Assembly (NCBI GenBank): GCA_965214485.1
Contig: CBDCBW010000010.1
Coordinates: forward strand, 1 to 64,000
Reading direction: 5' to 3'
DNA length: 64,000 nt
Source: JANQRZ01 sp965214485
GTDB lineage: Bacteria; Bacteroidota; Rhodothermia; Rhodothermales; JANQRZ01
Each line of letters begins with the position of its first letter. Position 1 is the first letter of the stretch. Positions 1 to 8,050 of this stretch are shown here, piece after piece. The notes beneath the pieces are model-generated. The model worked only from the letters and a program-made list of their open reading frames with translations. It had not been told where the DNA came from and ran no database searches. The translations under genes were made by a program, and so were the position numbers.

Positions 1-177
1 GGATTCGGTCTCGGTGCCGGTGACGGTCTCTCCGTCCGTTATCTCGCCGATCTGGTAGATGAAGCCGGCGGGCCGCTCCGAGGTGAGCGGGAAGGTCTCC
101 TCCCCGTCGTCGGCGCTGTCACACCCGGCGAGGGAGAGGAGGAGAATCAGCGGGAAAGAAAGGCGGAGGAGGCGCAT
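1..177 (-). CDS. Lipoprotein, C-terminus beyond window
   Basis: The 59 visible codons start at an ATG at 177 and run off the left edge of the window. The protein opens with a short basic region (MRLLR), a leucine-rich hydrophobic stretch and a lipobox LAGC with the acceptor Cys at residue 19. An acidic stretch follows (DSADDGEE), as is common in surface lipoproteins of Bacteroidetes-like bacteria. No domain is visible in the mature part seen here. It lies 113 bp downstream of apt on the same strand, so co-transcription is possible. The function is unknown. Confidence 0.7.
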   Translation of the reverse strand, partial: MRLLRLSFPLILLLSLAGCDSADDGEETFPLTSERPAGFIYQIGEITDGETVTGTETES

Positions 178-290
178 GAAGGCGGGCGTGGTGACGTGGG
201 CGTAGGGACGAGGGACGCCCGACTAGCCGGAGCTCGGGGCGCGGGAGTAACAGAAGGTACCACCGTCAGCGCCGGCACCGTCAGCGCCGG

Positions 291-810
291 CTACACGCCG
301 AGCACGACGTGGACGGGCACCCCGCCCGGGAGCCGCTCGCGCCCGCCGAGCGAGGTCAGTTCGACCAGGAACGAGAAGCCTACGACCTCCGCCCCGGCCC
401 GCGCGACGAGCCGGGCGGCGGCGGCGGCCGTCCCGCCCGTAGCGACCACGTCGTCGTGGACGAGCACGCGGGCGTCCGGGCCGAGCACGTCGGCCTGGAG
501 CTCAAGGGCGTCGGTGCCGTATTCGAGCGCGTAGGCCTCGCGCAGCACGTCGCCCGGCAGCTTGCCCGGTTTGCGCGCCGGGACGAACCCCGCCCGGAGC
601 CGCTCGGCCAGCGAGGTCCCGAACCAGAACCCCCGCGCCTCGACTCCGACGACGTGGGTCGCGCCGGCACCATCGAACGGCTTGGCGAGGGCCTCGGCTG
701 CCGCCCGGAACAAGGCCGGGTCGGCCAGGAGCGGGGCGACGTCTTTGAACCGAATCCCGGGCTCGGGGAAGTCGGGGGACTGTGCGGAGCGCGCGGCGGA
801 GGGCGTCCAT
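291..810 (-). pseudogene. apt: Adenine phosphoribosyltransferase, interrupted by a one-base frameshift
   Basis: This purine-salvage enzyme makes AMP from adenine and PRPP in the cytoplasm. Two reading frames together encode a full-length Apt. The ATG at 810 gives MDALRRALRTVP, then the frame must shift at a run of five G on the plus strand (774-778) to continue DFPEPGIRFKDVAPLL and on to the stop at 291. The PRPP-binding motif VLVHDDVVATGGT and the family motif VGVEARGFWFG are intact. Removing one base from the G run restores about 172 residues, the normal family length. The break lies in a homopolymer and everything after it is well conserved, so a sequencing or assembly error is more likely than a true pseudogene. 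The amidase gene ends 11 bp upstream, suggesting an operon. Confidence 0.85.
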
Positions 811-821
811 CGGTGGCGTGG

Positions 822-1985
822 TCAGTTGAGGACGCCGCGCTCGTACTGCTCCTTGTAGTCGCGGATCGAGCGGAAGATGGCGCTGGCGAGGTGGTCCTGC
901 CCCTGCTCGCTGCGGAGGTAGCGCGCCTCGGCGGGGTTGGTCACGAAGCCGAGCTCGATGAGGACGGCGGGCATCGAGGCGCGCCAGAGCACGAGGAAGC
1001 CGGCCTGCTTGACGCCGCGGCTCGGGCGCTCGGCGCGGTGCTCGAACTGGTCCTGGATGAGCGAGGCGAGGCGCTCGCTCTCGCGCTGGTAGGCCGTCGT
1101 CGCCATCGTCTGCACGATCAGCGAGGCGTCGTCGAAGCCCTCGTACAGCCCGGGGTCGCTCTCGAGCTTGACCACGCTGTTCTCACGCTCCATCACGTTC
1201 AGCGCCGACTGGCTCCGGTGGAGGCCGAGGAAGTACGTCTCCGAGCCGTGCGCCCGCCGGTTGCCCGCCGCGTTGGCGTGGACCGAGACGAAGAGCTTGC
1301 CGCACGACTCGTTGGCGATCCGCCCGCGCTCGTGCAGCTCGATGAAGCGGTCGTCCTCGCGCGTGTAGACGACGCGGATGCCGAGCCGGTCCTCGACGTA
1401 GGCCCCGACCTTCTTGACGACGGCGAGCGTGACGTCCTTCTCGCGGACGCCGTTCGAGGTCGCCCCGCCGTCGTGCCCGCCGTGCCCGGCGTCGAGCACG
1501 ATGCAGTCGAGCGCCCAGTGGTCGCGGCTGGCCTCGTCGGCCCCGTCGGCTACGCCCGGCCTCGGCGTGTAGCTCAGCCCGAGGAGGATGTCGTCGGAGT
1601 CGCGGTCCGGGTACGCGGCGGCCTCGACCGGCAGGTTCGGGTCGATGGCGAACGAGAGCACGATGCGGTCGTCGCTCGGGGTGACCGTGTAGCGCTGGAC
1701 GGGCCCCTGGGCCTCGCCGCGCCGCAGCGCGGGGTCGAGGCGCGTGTTGTAGAGCGTCAGCGTGAGCGCGGTCCCAGACCGGTCGAGGCTGTGGGCCTTC
1801 ACCCGGCCCGTAGTGTGAATGCGGACGACGTAGCCCCGGTCGTCGGAGCGCTCCGTGAACGAGATGCGTGTGACGCTGGCCGTCGCCCCGATGGGGGCGG
1901 GCGGGCGGTCAGGGGCAGCCGGCGCGGCGAGCGGCAGCAGGAAGAGGGCGAGCAGGAGACCGGCGCGGAGAGGGAGCCGCTGCAT
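822..1985 (-). CDS. N-acetylmuramoyl-L-alanine amidase, exported
   Basis: This is a 387-aa zinc amidase (Amidase_3 family) that cleaves the bond between N-acetylmuramic acid and L-alanine in peptidoglycan, usually during cell separation. The ATG at 1985 was chosen because it starts a signal peptide (MQRLPLRAGLLLALFLLPL, cut after APA); the open frame extends upstream but without recognisable sequence. An AMIN-like beta-rich region covers roughly residues 40-150. The catalytic domain follows with zinc ligands in DAGHGG, REKDVTL and SVHAN, and the catalytic Glu in LIELGF. A Bacteroidetes-like promoter lies about 210 bp upstream, implying a long leader. apt follows at 11 bp. Confidence 0.9.
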   Translation of the reverse strand: MQRLPLRAGLLLALFLLPLAAPAAPDRPPAPIGATASVTRISFTERSDDRGYVVRIHTTGRVKAHSLDRSGTALTLTLYNTRLDPALRRGEAQGPVQRYTVTPSDDRIVLSFAIDPNLPVEAAAYPDRDSDDILLGLSYTPRPGVADGADEASRDHWALDCIVLDAGHGGHDGGATSNGVREKDVTLAVVKKVGAYVEDRLGIRVVYTREDDRFIELHERGRIANESCGKLFVSVHANAAGNRRAHGSETYFLGLHRSQSALNVMERENSVVKLESDPGLYEGFDDASLIVQTMATTAYQRESERLASLIQDQFEHRAERPSRGVKQAGFLVLWRASMPAVLIELGFVTNPAEARYLRSEQGQDHLASAIFRSIRDYKEQYERGVLN

Positions 1986-2335
1986 GGCGGAGACGGATAG
2001 GGAAGCGGGGCAGGGACGGGGCAGCCTGCGTGCTGCGCACGCAGACCCTCGAACGCCGTGCCGACCCTCGCGGGGCAGGGCAGCTTCGGCGAAACGAGGC
2101 GTCCCGGTTCGGTGGGGGCGGATGACCTCCAGCCCTCGCGCGCGCCCCTCTCCGAGCACGCGGTCAGAATGAAACGGAGGCCGGTACGCCGCACCTAAAG
2201 TAGAACATGAAGTGCAGCATTTCAAGTCAGCCCCGAAAGAAGCAAGGGCGACCCGTGAATCGCCCCTCCGGTCGTCGGAGGCATCGGCCCCGCTTCTTCG
2301 CCCCGCTTCTTCGGCTGCTCCGCCCCGGCGTGGTC
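1986..2335. other. Non-coding leader and promoter region of the amidase gene
   Basis: This 350-bp stretch holds the putative promoter at 2195-2225 and a long 5' leader. Open frames here give Arg/Pro/Ala-rich translations with no motif. No RNA gene or riboswitch was recognised. Confidence 0.5.
2195..2225 (-). promoter_or_regulatory. Putative Bacteroidetes-type promoter for the amidase gene
   Basis: On the minus strand a TTG (2225-2223) is followed by a 20-nt spacer and TACTTTAG (2202-2195). This fits the TTTG/N19-20/TAnnTTTG pattern of Bacteroidetes housekeeping promoters. It sits in the only locally AT-rich part of the 5' gap and points at the amidase start 210 bp away. No experimental support. 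Confidence 0.4.
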
Positions 2336-2501
2336 TAGGCCCCGTCACGTTAATCCGGCTCCTGGCTCGGCGAGGCCCCTGAAGGGCGCTGCGGCGTTGT
2401 CCTCCTCGCCCGATGCTACGGCATCTGGCTTGTCGGACGCCTGGCCGGGTCCTTCCAAGGTCTCTCGCTCGCTGACGGACCGACTTGCGTGACAGAGCCT
2501 A
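2336..2501. repeat. Miniature inverted-repeat element, copy A (CTAG-flanked)
   Basis: This 166-bp non-coding repeat is found again, inverted, at 32575-32736, with about 90% identity by eye and one 4-bp gap. Its ends are imperfect inverted repeats: TAGGCCCCGTCACGTTAA on the left and, read on the other strand, TAGGCTCTGTCACGCAAG on the right. Both ends sit in CTAG, which could be a target duplication as made by some IS5-family elements. The right end overlaps the stop codon (2499-2501) of the neighbouring gene. No transposase is encoded, so it would be a non-autonomous (MITE-like) element. Confidence 0.75.
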
Positions 2502-3182
2502 GGGCTCCGTCAGCTCGCGCATCCGGTGCTCGATGACCTGCTCCCGCATCGCCTCGCGCTTGCGAAGCTGCTGGCGCAGCGCGCCGAGCACCTCCTCGAC
2601 CTGCCGGATTTCCTCGCGCCGGTTCTCCTGCTTCAGCTCAAACATCGCGTCGAGCTTCTGGCGGAGCTCTGTCCGGAGCGCAGTCGCATCGACGGGGTTA
2701 CGCCGGAGCTGCTGGGCGAGGCGCAGCGCCTCGCCCTCCATCTCGCGCTCGCGGATGAGGCGCTCGTAGAGCGCGCGGTCGCGCTCGGACAGCCCCTGGA
2801 GATAGGCCTGCTCGGCCTGCTCGGCGGCGGACTGGCCGAGCACCTCGGGCCTCGCCAAGCCGAACGCCCCGTCCATGTCGGCCTCGTCGAGCGGGACGAG
2901 GCGCTCGCCGTCGAGGGTGTAGAGCCGCCCGTTGAGGCCGATGGCCGGGGCGACGGGGCCGCTATACTCGAACGACATCGCGACGCCGGCGATGTCGAGG
3001 TCTGCCGGGAGCGCGCCGTCCGGCAGCGGCGTGCCGTCGTGGTAGACGGTGCCGTCGCGGATGTCGAGCCGGTGGACGGCGGTGTTGGCGCTCGCCCCGG
3101 CGGTCCGGGAGGCGGTCGAAATCTGGGCCGCCGCCGGGAGCGCGCCGAGCGCGAGGCCGAGCAGGAGCAAGAGGCGAGTCAT
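2499..3182 (-). CDS. Exported protein with C-terminal coiled coil
   Basis: This 227-aa protein of unknown function begins with a signal peptide (MTRLLLLLGLALGALPAAAQ). An alternative ATG at 3203 would add seven residues (MASFLAP); neither start has a Shine-Dalgarno sequence. Residues of about 25-110 form a short beta-rich region mentioning YHDGTPLPDG and SFEYSGPVAP. The last 100 or so residues are rich in Glu, Gln, Arg and Leu and look like a long coiled coil. It is the last gene of a minus-strand run after an ECF sigma factor and an anti-sigma-like protein, so it may be a target or periplasmic sensor of that system. Its stop codon lies inside the miniature element at 2336-2501. Confidence 0.6.
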   Translation of the reverse strand: MTRLLLLLGLALGALPAAAQISTASRTAGASANTAVHRLDIRDGTVYHDGTPLPDGALPADLDIAGVAMSFEYSGPVAPAIGLNGRLYTLDGERLVPLDEADMDGAFGLARPEVLGQSAAEQAEQAYLQGLSERDRALYERLIREREMEGEALRLAQQLRRNPVDATALRTELRQKLDAMFELKQENRREEIRQVEEVLGALRQQLRKREAMREQVIEHRMRELTEP

Positions 3183-3216
3183 CGGGGCGAGGAAAGAAGC
3201 CATTGGCAGGTAGGGG

Positions 3217-4416
3217 CTAGCGCTCGACGCGGACCTGCATCCACCCGGCACGGGCAGCGGGGGCCGCGCCGGGCTCGGCCCCGAGCGAGACGGGCGCAGC
3301 GTCCCACTCGATCCCGGCCTGCGCCGCCTGCATCTCCTGGAGGCGGAGGTAGAGCACCTGAAGCTCCGCATCGCCGTCGGCGAGGGGCAGGGGCTCCGCC
3401 TCTAGCTCGGGAGCGCGCTCGGCTCCGGGAGCTAAAGCCGACGCGAGACCGGCGTCCGCCGCGACGGGTGCGGTCCCCATGACGCGGCGCTCGGCGGCAG
3501 CGCTGAACCCGGCGACCGGAGCAGGCGCAGAGCCTGCGGGTGCCGGCCGCCGTGTTCGCACGGTCTGCGGCGCAGCAGAAGCGGCGGCACCGGCAACCTC
3601 GTCGCTCGGCACCTCCACCGGGGCCGCGTCGGCGAGCGTTTCGGCAGCCCTCCCCGCCTCTTGCCCTTTTGCCACCATCTCGTCGTCTGACCATGCACCG
3701 GGCCAGTCCTCCGCGACGGGCAGCGGTGCCTCACCGCCCGGCCACAGGCCGACACCGAAGGCCAGCACGAGGGCGAACGCCGCGCCGAGCGCAGCGACGG
3801 CACCCCGGCGCACACCGCGGCGCTTCGACGAGGCCGCAGCGCGGTCCGCGGCCACAGCTCCGGCGGCCCGGCGGGGCGACCGAGCAGGCGCGGCGGCAGC
3901 GGCGACGGCCTCGACGAGCGCGGGTGCCGGGCGCTGCGGCGGCAGCGCATCGAGCGCGGTTTTGACCTCGGCGAGTGCGGCAGCTTCGGCCTCGGCCTCG
4001 GGCGTAGCGAGCGCCGGCGGCTCCTCGCCGTAGACCAACCGGACCGGGCCGAGCACGGCGGCTCCGGCGGCGGCCACCACGGCCTCGACGAGGGCGGGCG
4101 CGGGGCGCTGCGGCGGCAAAGCATCGAGCGCCGCCCTCACGGGTGCCAGCCGAGACGCTTCGGCCTCGGCCTCGGGCGTCGCCGGGGCGTGCGGCTCCTC
4201 GCCGTAGACTGCGCGGACCGGCTCCGCGGCGGCGGCTCCGGCGGCCACCACGGCCTCGACGAGGGCGGGCGCGGGGCGCTGCGGCGGGAGCGCGTCGAGC
4301 GCTGCTTTCAGGGCGGCTAGCTCGACCGCCTCGGCCTCGGCTTCGGCACCGAGGCGCAGATGCTCGGAGCCGGACTCGCCGTAGGCGCAGCGGAGGGCGT
4401 TCAACTCGTCGTGCAT
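3217..4416 (-). CDS. Anti-sigma-factor-like membrane protein with three internal repeats
   Basis: This 399-aa protein lies 36 bp downstream of an ECF sigma gene, the usual place for its anti-sigma factor. The N-terminal about 180 residues are three near-identical units of 57-58 aa. Each has a YGE motif, an AEAEA stretch and the conserved core ALDALPPQRPAPALVEAV (core Asp near residues 41, 98 and 156). A basic linker (SSKRRGVRRG) and a single membrane segment (about 205-225) follow. The last about 170 residues are Ala/Glu/Pro-rich and probably periplasmic. No zinc-binding HxxxCxxC motif is present, so it is not a classical ZAS-type anti-sigma factor. The role is inferred from position and topology only. 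Confidence 0.6.
   Translation of the reverse strand: MHDELNALRCAYGESGSEHLRLGAEAEAEAVELAALKAALDALPPQRPAPALVEAVVAAGAAAAEPVRAVYGEEPHAPATPEAEAEASRLAPVRAALDALPPQRPAPALVEAVVAAAGAAVLGPVRLVYGEEPPALATPEAEAEAAALAEVKTALDALPPQRPAPALVEAVAAAAAPARSPRRAAGAVAADRAAASSKRRGVRRGAVAALGAAFALVLAFGVGLWPGGEAPLPVAEDWPGAWSDDEMVAKGQEAGRAAETLADAAPVEVPSDEVAGAAASAAPQTVRTRRPAPAGSAPAPVAGFSAAAERRVMGTAPVAADAGLASALAPGAERAPELEAEPLPLADGDAELQVLYLRLQEMQAAQAGIEWDAAPVSLGAEPGAAPAARAGWMQVRVER
3900..4410. repeat. Three tandem 171-174 bp coding repeats in the anti-sigma-like gene
   Basis: Three tandem blocks encode the core ALDALPPQRPAPALVEAV. The middle and first blocks are nearly identical in DNA, which suggests recent amplification or gene conversion. 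Confidence 0.75.
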
Positions 4417-4452
4417 GGGCGTAGCGTTCGGGCCAGAGGCGAAGGGCGTGGG

Positions 4453-5040
4453 TTAGTTGCGGGCGGCGTCGGGCAGGAGCGTCTTGCGGAGGTTGATCAG
4501 CGCGTAGCGCATCCGCCCGAGCGCGGTGTTGATCGAGACGTCGGTGATCTCGGCGATCTCGCGGAAGGTCAGCTCCGCCTCGTGGCGGAGCAGCACGACC
4601 TCGCGCTGCTCCGGCGGGAGCAGCTCGATGGCCGCCCGCAGCTCTTCGACGCGACCGGCGAGGTCGAGCGTCTCGGCAGCGTCGGGGCCTTCGGCGGGAA
4701 GCCGGTCAAAGAACGAGGTGCCCTCGTCGTCGCCCGCGTCCACGTCCTGCCACTTCTTGCGGCTGCGGATGTGGTCGAGCGCGGCGTTGCGAGCGATACG
4801 CATCACCCAGCCCAGCCAGCGGCCCTGCTTCTCGTAGGACCCCCGTCGCTTCTGCATCGCGGCGACGGCGCGGAGGAACGTCTCTTGGAAGAGATCGCTC
4901 GCCACCTCGCGGTCGCGGACCATCCCCACCAGGTAGCCGAAGATGCGCTCCTGGTGGCGCTCGACGAGCGTGCGGAAGGCGCGCTCGTCGGCGTGGTCGA
5001 TGTAGGCTGCGACGAGGTCTTCGTCAGGCAGGTGCTCCAT
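4453..5040 (-). CDS. RNA polymerase sigma factor, ECF family
   Basis: This 195-aa sigma-70 family protein has only regions 2 and 4. Region 2 (about residues 22-95) carries the core-binding and -10 motif signature (DLFQETFLRAV, GRWLGWVMRIARNAALDHIR). Region 4 (about 130-185) has a helix-turn-helix (LTFREIAEITDVSINTALGRMRYA). It would direct RNA polymerase to a small stress or envelope regulon and be held inactive by the anti-sigma-like protein encoded next. The 640-bp upstream gap contains a possible promoter (TATCTTCC at 5181-5174). Confidence 0.93.
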   Translation of the reverse strand: MEHLPDEDLVAAYIDHADERAFRTLVERHQERIFGYLVGMVRDREVASDLFQETFLRAVAAMQKRRGSYEKQGRWLGWVMRIARNAALDHIRSRKKWQDVDAGDDEGTSFFDRLPAEGPDAAETLDLAGRVEELRAAIELLPPEQREVVLLRHEAELTFREIAEITDVSINTALGRMRYALINLRKTLLPDAARN

Positions 5041-5554
5041 GCTGCTAGGCTACGCGGTGCACGCTCGGGTAACGGCAGCCGCTCCGGGGTTATTGCGTCT
5101 CGGCCCGTCCCCATTCCGTGACCGGACTCCGCGACCGGATTCCGTCCGGGCTCCGGGAGAAGGGTGGGCTCGGGGAAGATACCGTCGCGGCCCGCTAGGC
5201 GGTGGACCGGGGCATCCCCTAGTGCCCCACGGGGGACCTCACGCAATCGACTTGCGCGCGAGCGCTTCCCGGAACTGCCGAGCCCCCGTCTCGTGAGACG
5301 CCTGCACTTCTTTGACACCGCACCTCCCCGATACGCCCCACGGCTCCGGTGCCCGAGCAGGCCTCCGCAATCCTGTTCCCCCGCGGCACTTCACATCTCC
5401 AGCCGGCCCGGCGTTGACGAGAGCCTCTCCCTTCTGGCTCTTCACGTGTACGACCCGAGGCCCGGCCGCTTTCCCAGCGGTCGGGCCTCGACTGTTCTCT
5501 CCACTCTCTCTACCTCTACGGCCTTCTTTCGAACGCCTCTTCTCGGCGGTGTGT
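5041..5554. other. Intergenic region between sigma factor and radA
   Basis: About 510 bp without a gene. It holds a possible -7 box (TATCTTCC, minus strand 5181-5174) for the sigma gene and a strong hairpin at 5456-5490. The repeat at 5555-5681 follows. Nothing else was recognised. Confidence 0.5.
5456..5490. terminator. Strong hairpin, possible terminator downstream of radA
   Basis: The arms CGAGGCCCGGCCGCT (5456-5470) and AGCGGTCGGGCCTCG (5476-5490) pair over 15 bp with one G-T pair and a 5-nt loop. There is no clean T tract on either side, so the terminator role is tentative. It lies about 190 bp past the radA stop. Confidence 0.4.
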
Positions 5555-5681
5555 TACACCAAGTCCGGCTGAAGTGCATCAGGTCGAACGAGCACTCCAA
5601 CCACCTCTCCCCCCTGCGCAGTGGGCCGGGGGGCGGGGCTGCCTGAACCGTCACGCGTGGACCAAACGGATTGGGTATCAC
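5555..5681. repeat. ATACCAAATCCG-family repeat, copy 1
   Basis: The left end is TACACCAAGTCCGGCTGAAG and the right end, read on the minus strand, is GTGATACCCAATCCGTTTGG, giving inverted termini. The right 65 bp match 63009-63075 closely (GATACC.AATCCGTTTG.TCC.CGCGTGA..G.TCAGG). The left end resembles 45529-45540. It is non-coding and ends three bases before the radA stop. Confidence 0.6.
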
Positions 5682-7051
5682 AAGACGGCGTCGAGTGCCT
5701 GCCCGAGCCGCTCGACGGTCTGCACCTTGAGCCCGTCGGGGAAGCTCGCGCCTTTGCGGTTGACCTTCGGGACGAGCACCGCGTCGAAGCCTAGTTTCTT
5801 GACCTCGGCGGCGCGCGCCTCGATCCGGCTCACGGCCCGGACCTCGCCGCCGAGCCCGACCTCGCCGATCACGACCGTCTCGCTGTCGGCGGGCACGTCG
5901 CGGAAGGACGAGGCCACGGCGAGCGCGACGCCGAGGTCCACCGCCGGCTCGTCGAGGCGGACGCCGCCGGCGACGTTGAGGAACACGTCCTGCTGCGAGA
6001 GCCGCATCCCCTCGCGCTTCTCGAGCACCGCGAGCAGCATCTGGAGCCGCTTCGGGTCGAAGCCCGTCGCCGTCCGCTGCGGGGTGCCGTAGCTCGCGGG
6101 CGTGACGAGCGCCTGAATCTCGACGAGGATCGGGCGCGTCCCCTCGACGGCGCAGACGATGGCCGAGCCGCTCGCGCCGTACTGCCGCTCGGAGAGGAAA
6201 ATCTCGCTCGCGTTCTCGACCTCGCGCAGCCCGGACTCGCGCATCTCGAACAGGCCGAGCTCGCCCGAGGCGCCGAAGCGGTTCTTGACGGTGCGGAGGA
6301 TGCGGTAGGCGTGGTGCCGGTCGCCCTCGAAGTAGACCACCGTGTCGACCATGTGCTCGAGCACGCGCGGCCCGGCGATGGCCCCCGCCTTCGTGACGTG
6401 GCCGACGAGGAAGGTCGCCGTGGCGAGCTGCTTGGTGAGCGAGAGCAGCGCGGCGGTCGACTCGCGGACCTGGCTGACGGAGCCGGGCGCGCTCGTCAGG
6501 TCGGGCCGGTAGACGGTCTGGATCGAGTCGATGACGAGGACGTCGGGGCCGATGTCCTGGACGGCGGCGACGATCTCCTCGACGTTCGTCTCGGCGAGCA
6601 GGAAGAACTCGCCCGTGTCGACGCCGAGGCGCTGGGCGCGGAGCTTGACCTGGCGCGCCGACTCCTCGCCGGTGACGTAGAGCACCGTGTGCGCCGGGAG
6701 GAAGCGCCCGAGCTCGGTCATCAGCGTGGACTTCCCGATGCCGGGGTCGCCGGCGACGAGGGTCAGCGAGCCGAGCATGATCCCGCCGCCCATCACCCGG
6801 TCGAACTCGCCGAGCCCGGTCACCAGGCGCGGCTGCTCGGCGACCTCGACGTCGGTGATGCGCTGCGCCTTCGAGCCCGTCGTCCCCCGCCCGAACGTCG
6901 GGACCACCTGCATCACCGGGGCCTTGACGGCCGAGCGCTCGGTCTCCTCGACGAACGAGTTCCAGGCTTCGCACTCGGGGCACTTGCCCATCCAGCGGTG
7001 GGCGACGTGCCCGCAGCTCTGGCAGGTGAAGATGGTTTTGGGCTTCGCCAC
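5678..7051 (-). CDS. radA: DNA repair protein RadA
   Basis: This 457-aa Sms/RadA helicase-like protein promotes branch migration during homologous recombination. An N-terminal four-cysteine zinc finger lies at C10, C13, C24 and C27. The RecA-like ATPase core has Walker A GDPGIGKST near residue 100 and the RadA-specific KNRFG motif near residue 255. A Lon-protease-like C-terminal domain follows (DLGVALAVASSFRD). The start is a GTG at 7051, at the position expected from family length. The stop lies just inside the boundary of a dispersed repeat. A divergent dehalogenase gene starts 90 bp upstream. Confidence 0.96.
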   Translation of the reverse strand: MAKPKTIFTCQSCGHVAHRWMGKCPECEAWNSFVEETERSAVKAPVMQVVPTFGRGTTGSKAQRITDVEVAEQPRLVTGLGEFDRVMGGGIMLGSLTLVAGDPGIGKSTLMTELGRFLPAHTVLYVTGEESARQVKLRAQRLGVDTGEFFLLAETNVEEIVAAVQDIGPDVLVIDSIQTVYRPDLTSAPGSVSQVRESTAALLSLTKQLATATFLVGHVTKAGAIAGPRVLEHMVDTVVYFEGDRHHAYRILRTVKNRFGASGELGLFEMRESGLREVENASEIFLSERQYGASGSAIVCAVEGTRPILVEIQALVTPASYGTPQRTATGFDPKRLQMLLAVLEKREGMRLSQQDVFLNVAGGVRLDEPAVDLGVALAVASSFRDVPADSETVVIGEVGLGGEVRAVSRIEARAAEVKKLGFDAVLVPKVNRKGASFPDGLKVQTVERLGQALDAVL

Positions 7052-7141
7052 GTCGGCTCCGGTTTGTGTCTAGTTTGCGGGAGACTACTCGCAGTATACC
7101 CACGCCCGCTGACACCGCCGGGTCGCTCCCCCTCCCCGCCC

Positions 7142-8050
7142 ATGAAGCTGCTCAGAACGCCGGAGCACCGGTTCGAGAACCTGCCGGACTACCCGTTCGC
7201 TCCCCACTACGCCGCCGTCGACGGCGGCGAGGGCACGCCGCTGCGGCTGCACTACGTCGACGAGGGCGCGGGCGAGCCGGTCCTGCTCCTCCACGGCGAG
7301 CCGACGTGGTCGTACCTCTACCGCACGATGATCCCGGTGCTGACCGCTGCTGGGCTGCGCGCGGTGGCCCCGGACCTGCCGGGGTTCGGGAGGTCGGACA
7401 AGCCGGCGCGCGTCGAGGATTTCTCCTACGCCCGGCTCGTCGGGTGGATGGCCGAGTGGCTGGAGGCGGTGGACCTGCGCGGCGTGACGCTGGTGTGCCA
7501 GGACTGGGGGTCGCTCATCGGGCTGCGGCTCGTGGCCGAGCACCCGGAGCGCTTCGCCCGCGTCGTGGTCGCCAACGGGTACCTCCCGCACGGGGACCGC
7601 GAGCCGCCGCTGGTCTTCAGGCTCTGGCAGCTTTTCGCGCGGTGGACCCCGGTCTTCCCGCACGGCTGGATCGTCCGCGTCGGCTGCGCGCAGCGCCTCC
7701 CGGCGGAGGTCCGCGCGGCCTACGACGCGCCGTTCCCCGACGCGCGCTACGAGGCCGGGCCGCGCGCGCTCCCGCTCCTCGTCCCGTTCTCCCCCGACGA
7801 CCCGGCGGTGCCCGCCAACCGCGCCGCGTGGGACGCCCTCGGGCGCTGGGAGAAGCCGTTCCTGACCGCCTTCGCCACCGGCGACCCGATCTTCGGCGGG
7901 GCCGACCGGGTGCTCCAGGAGCACGTCCCCGGGGCCGCCGGACAGCCGCACACCCGGCTCCCCGGCGCGGCCCACTTCATCCAGGAAGACCGCGGCCCCG
8001 ACCTCGCCCGGACCGTCGCGGCCTTCGTCCGAGCCACGCCTCATGCCTAG
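7142..8050 (+). CDS. Haloalkane dehalogenase
   Basis: This 302-aa alpha/beta-hydrolase resembles the HLD-I (DhlA-type) haloalkane dehalogenases, which convert haloalkanes to alcohols plus halide. The oxyanion motif HGEPTWSYLYR is present. The nucleophile Asp and halide-binding Trp are in CQDWGS (about residues 120-125). The acid is the Asp of ATGDPIFGG and the catalytic His is in GAAHFIQED. These are the usual family positions. The ATG at 7142 was chosen because the family N-terminus (RTPEHRFENLPDYPF) starts there. The natural substrate cannot be told from sequence. The next gene overlaps by 8 bp. Confidence 0.88.
   Translation: MKLLRTPEHRFENLPDYPFAPHYAAVDGGEGTPLRLHYVDEGAGEPVLLLHGEPTWSYLYRTMIPVLTAAGLRAVAPDLPGFGRSDKPARVEDFSYARLVGWMAEWLEAVDLRGVTLVCQDWGSLIGLRLVAEHPERFARVVVANGYLPHGDREPPLVFRLWQLFARWTPVFPHGWIVRVGCAQRLPAEVRAAYDAPFPDARYEAGPRALPLLVPFSPDDPAVPANRAAWDALGRWEKPFLTAFATGDPIFGGADRVLQEHVPGAAGQPHTRLPGAAHFIQEDRGPDLARTVAAFVRATPHA

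Noticed and set aside
309..2000. Long plus-strand open frame opposite the amidase and apt genes
   Set aside because: It is an antisense shadow caused by high G+C; the translation is Arg/Glu/Val/Ala-rich with no motif, while the opposite strand encodes clear families. The same holds for many other long antisense frames in the window.
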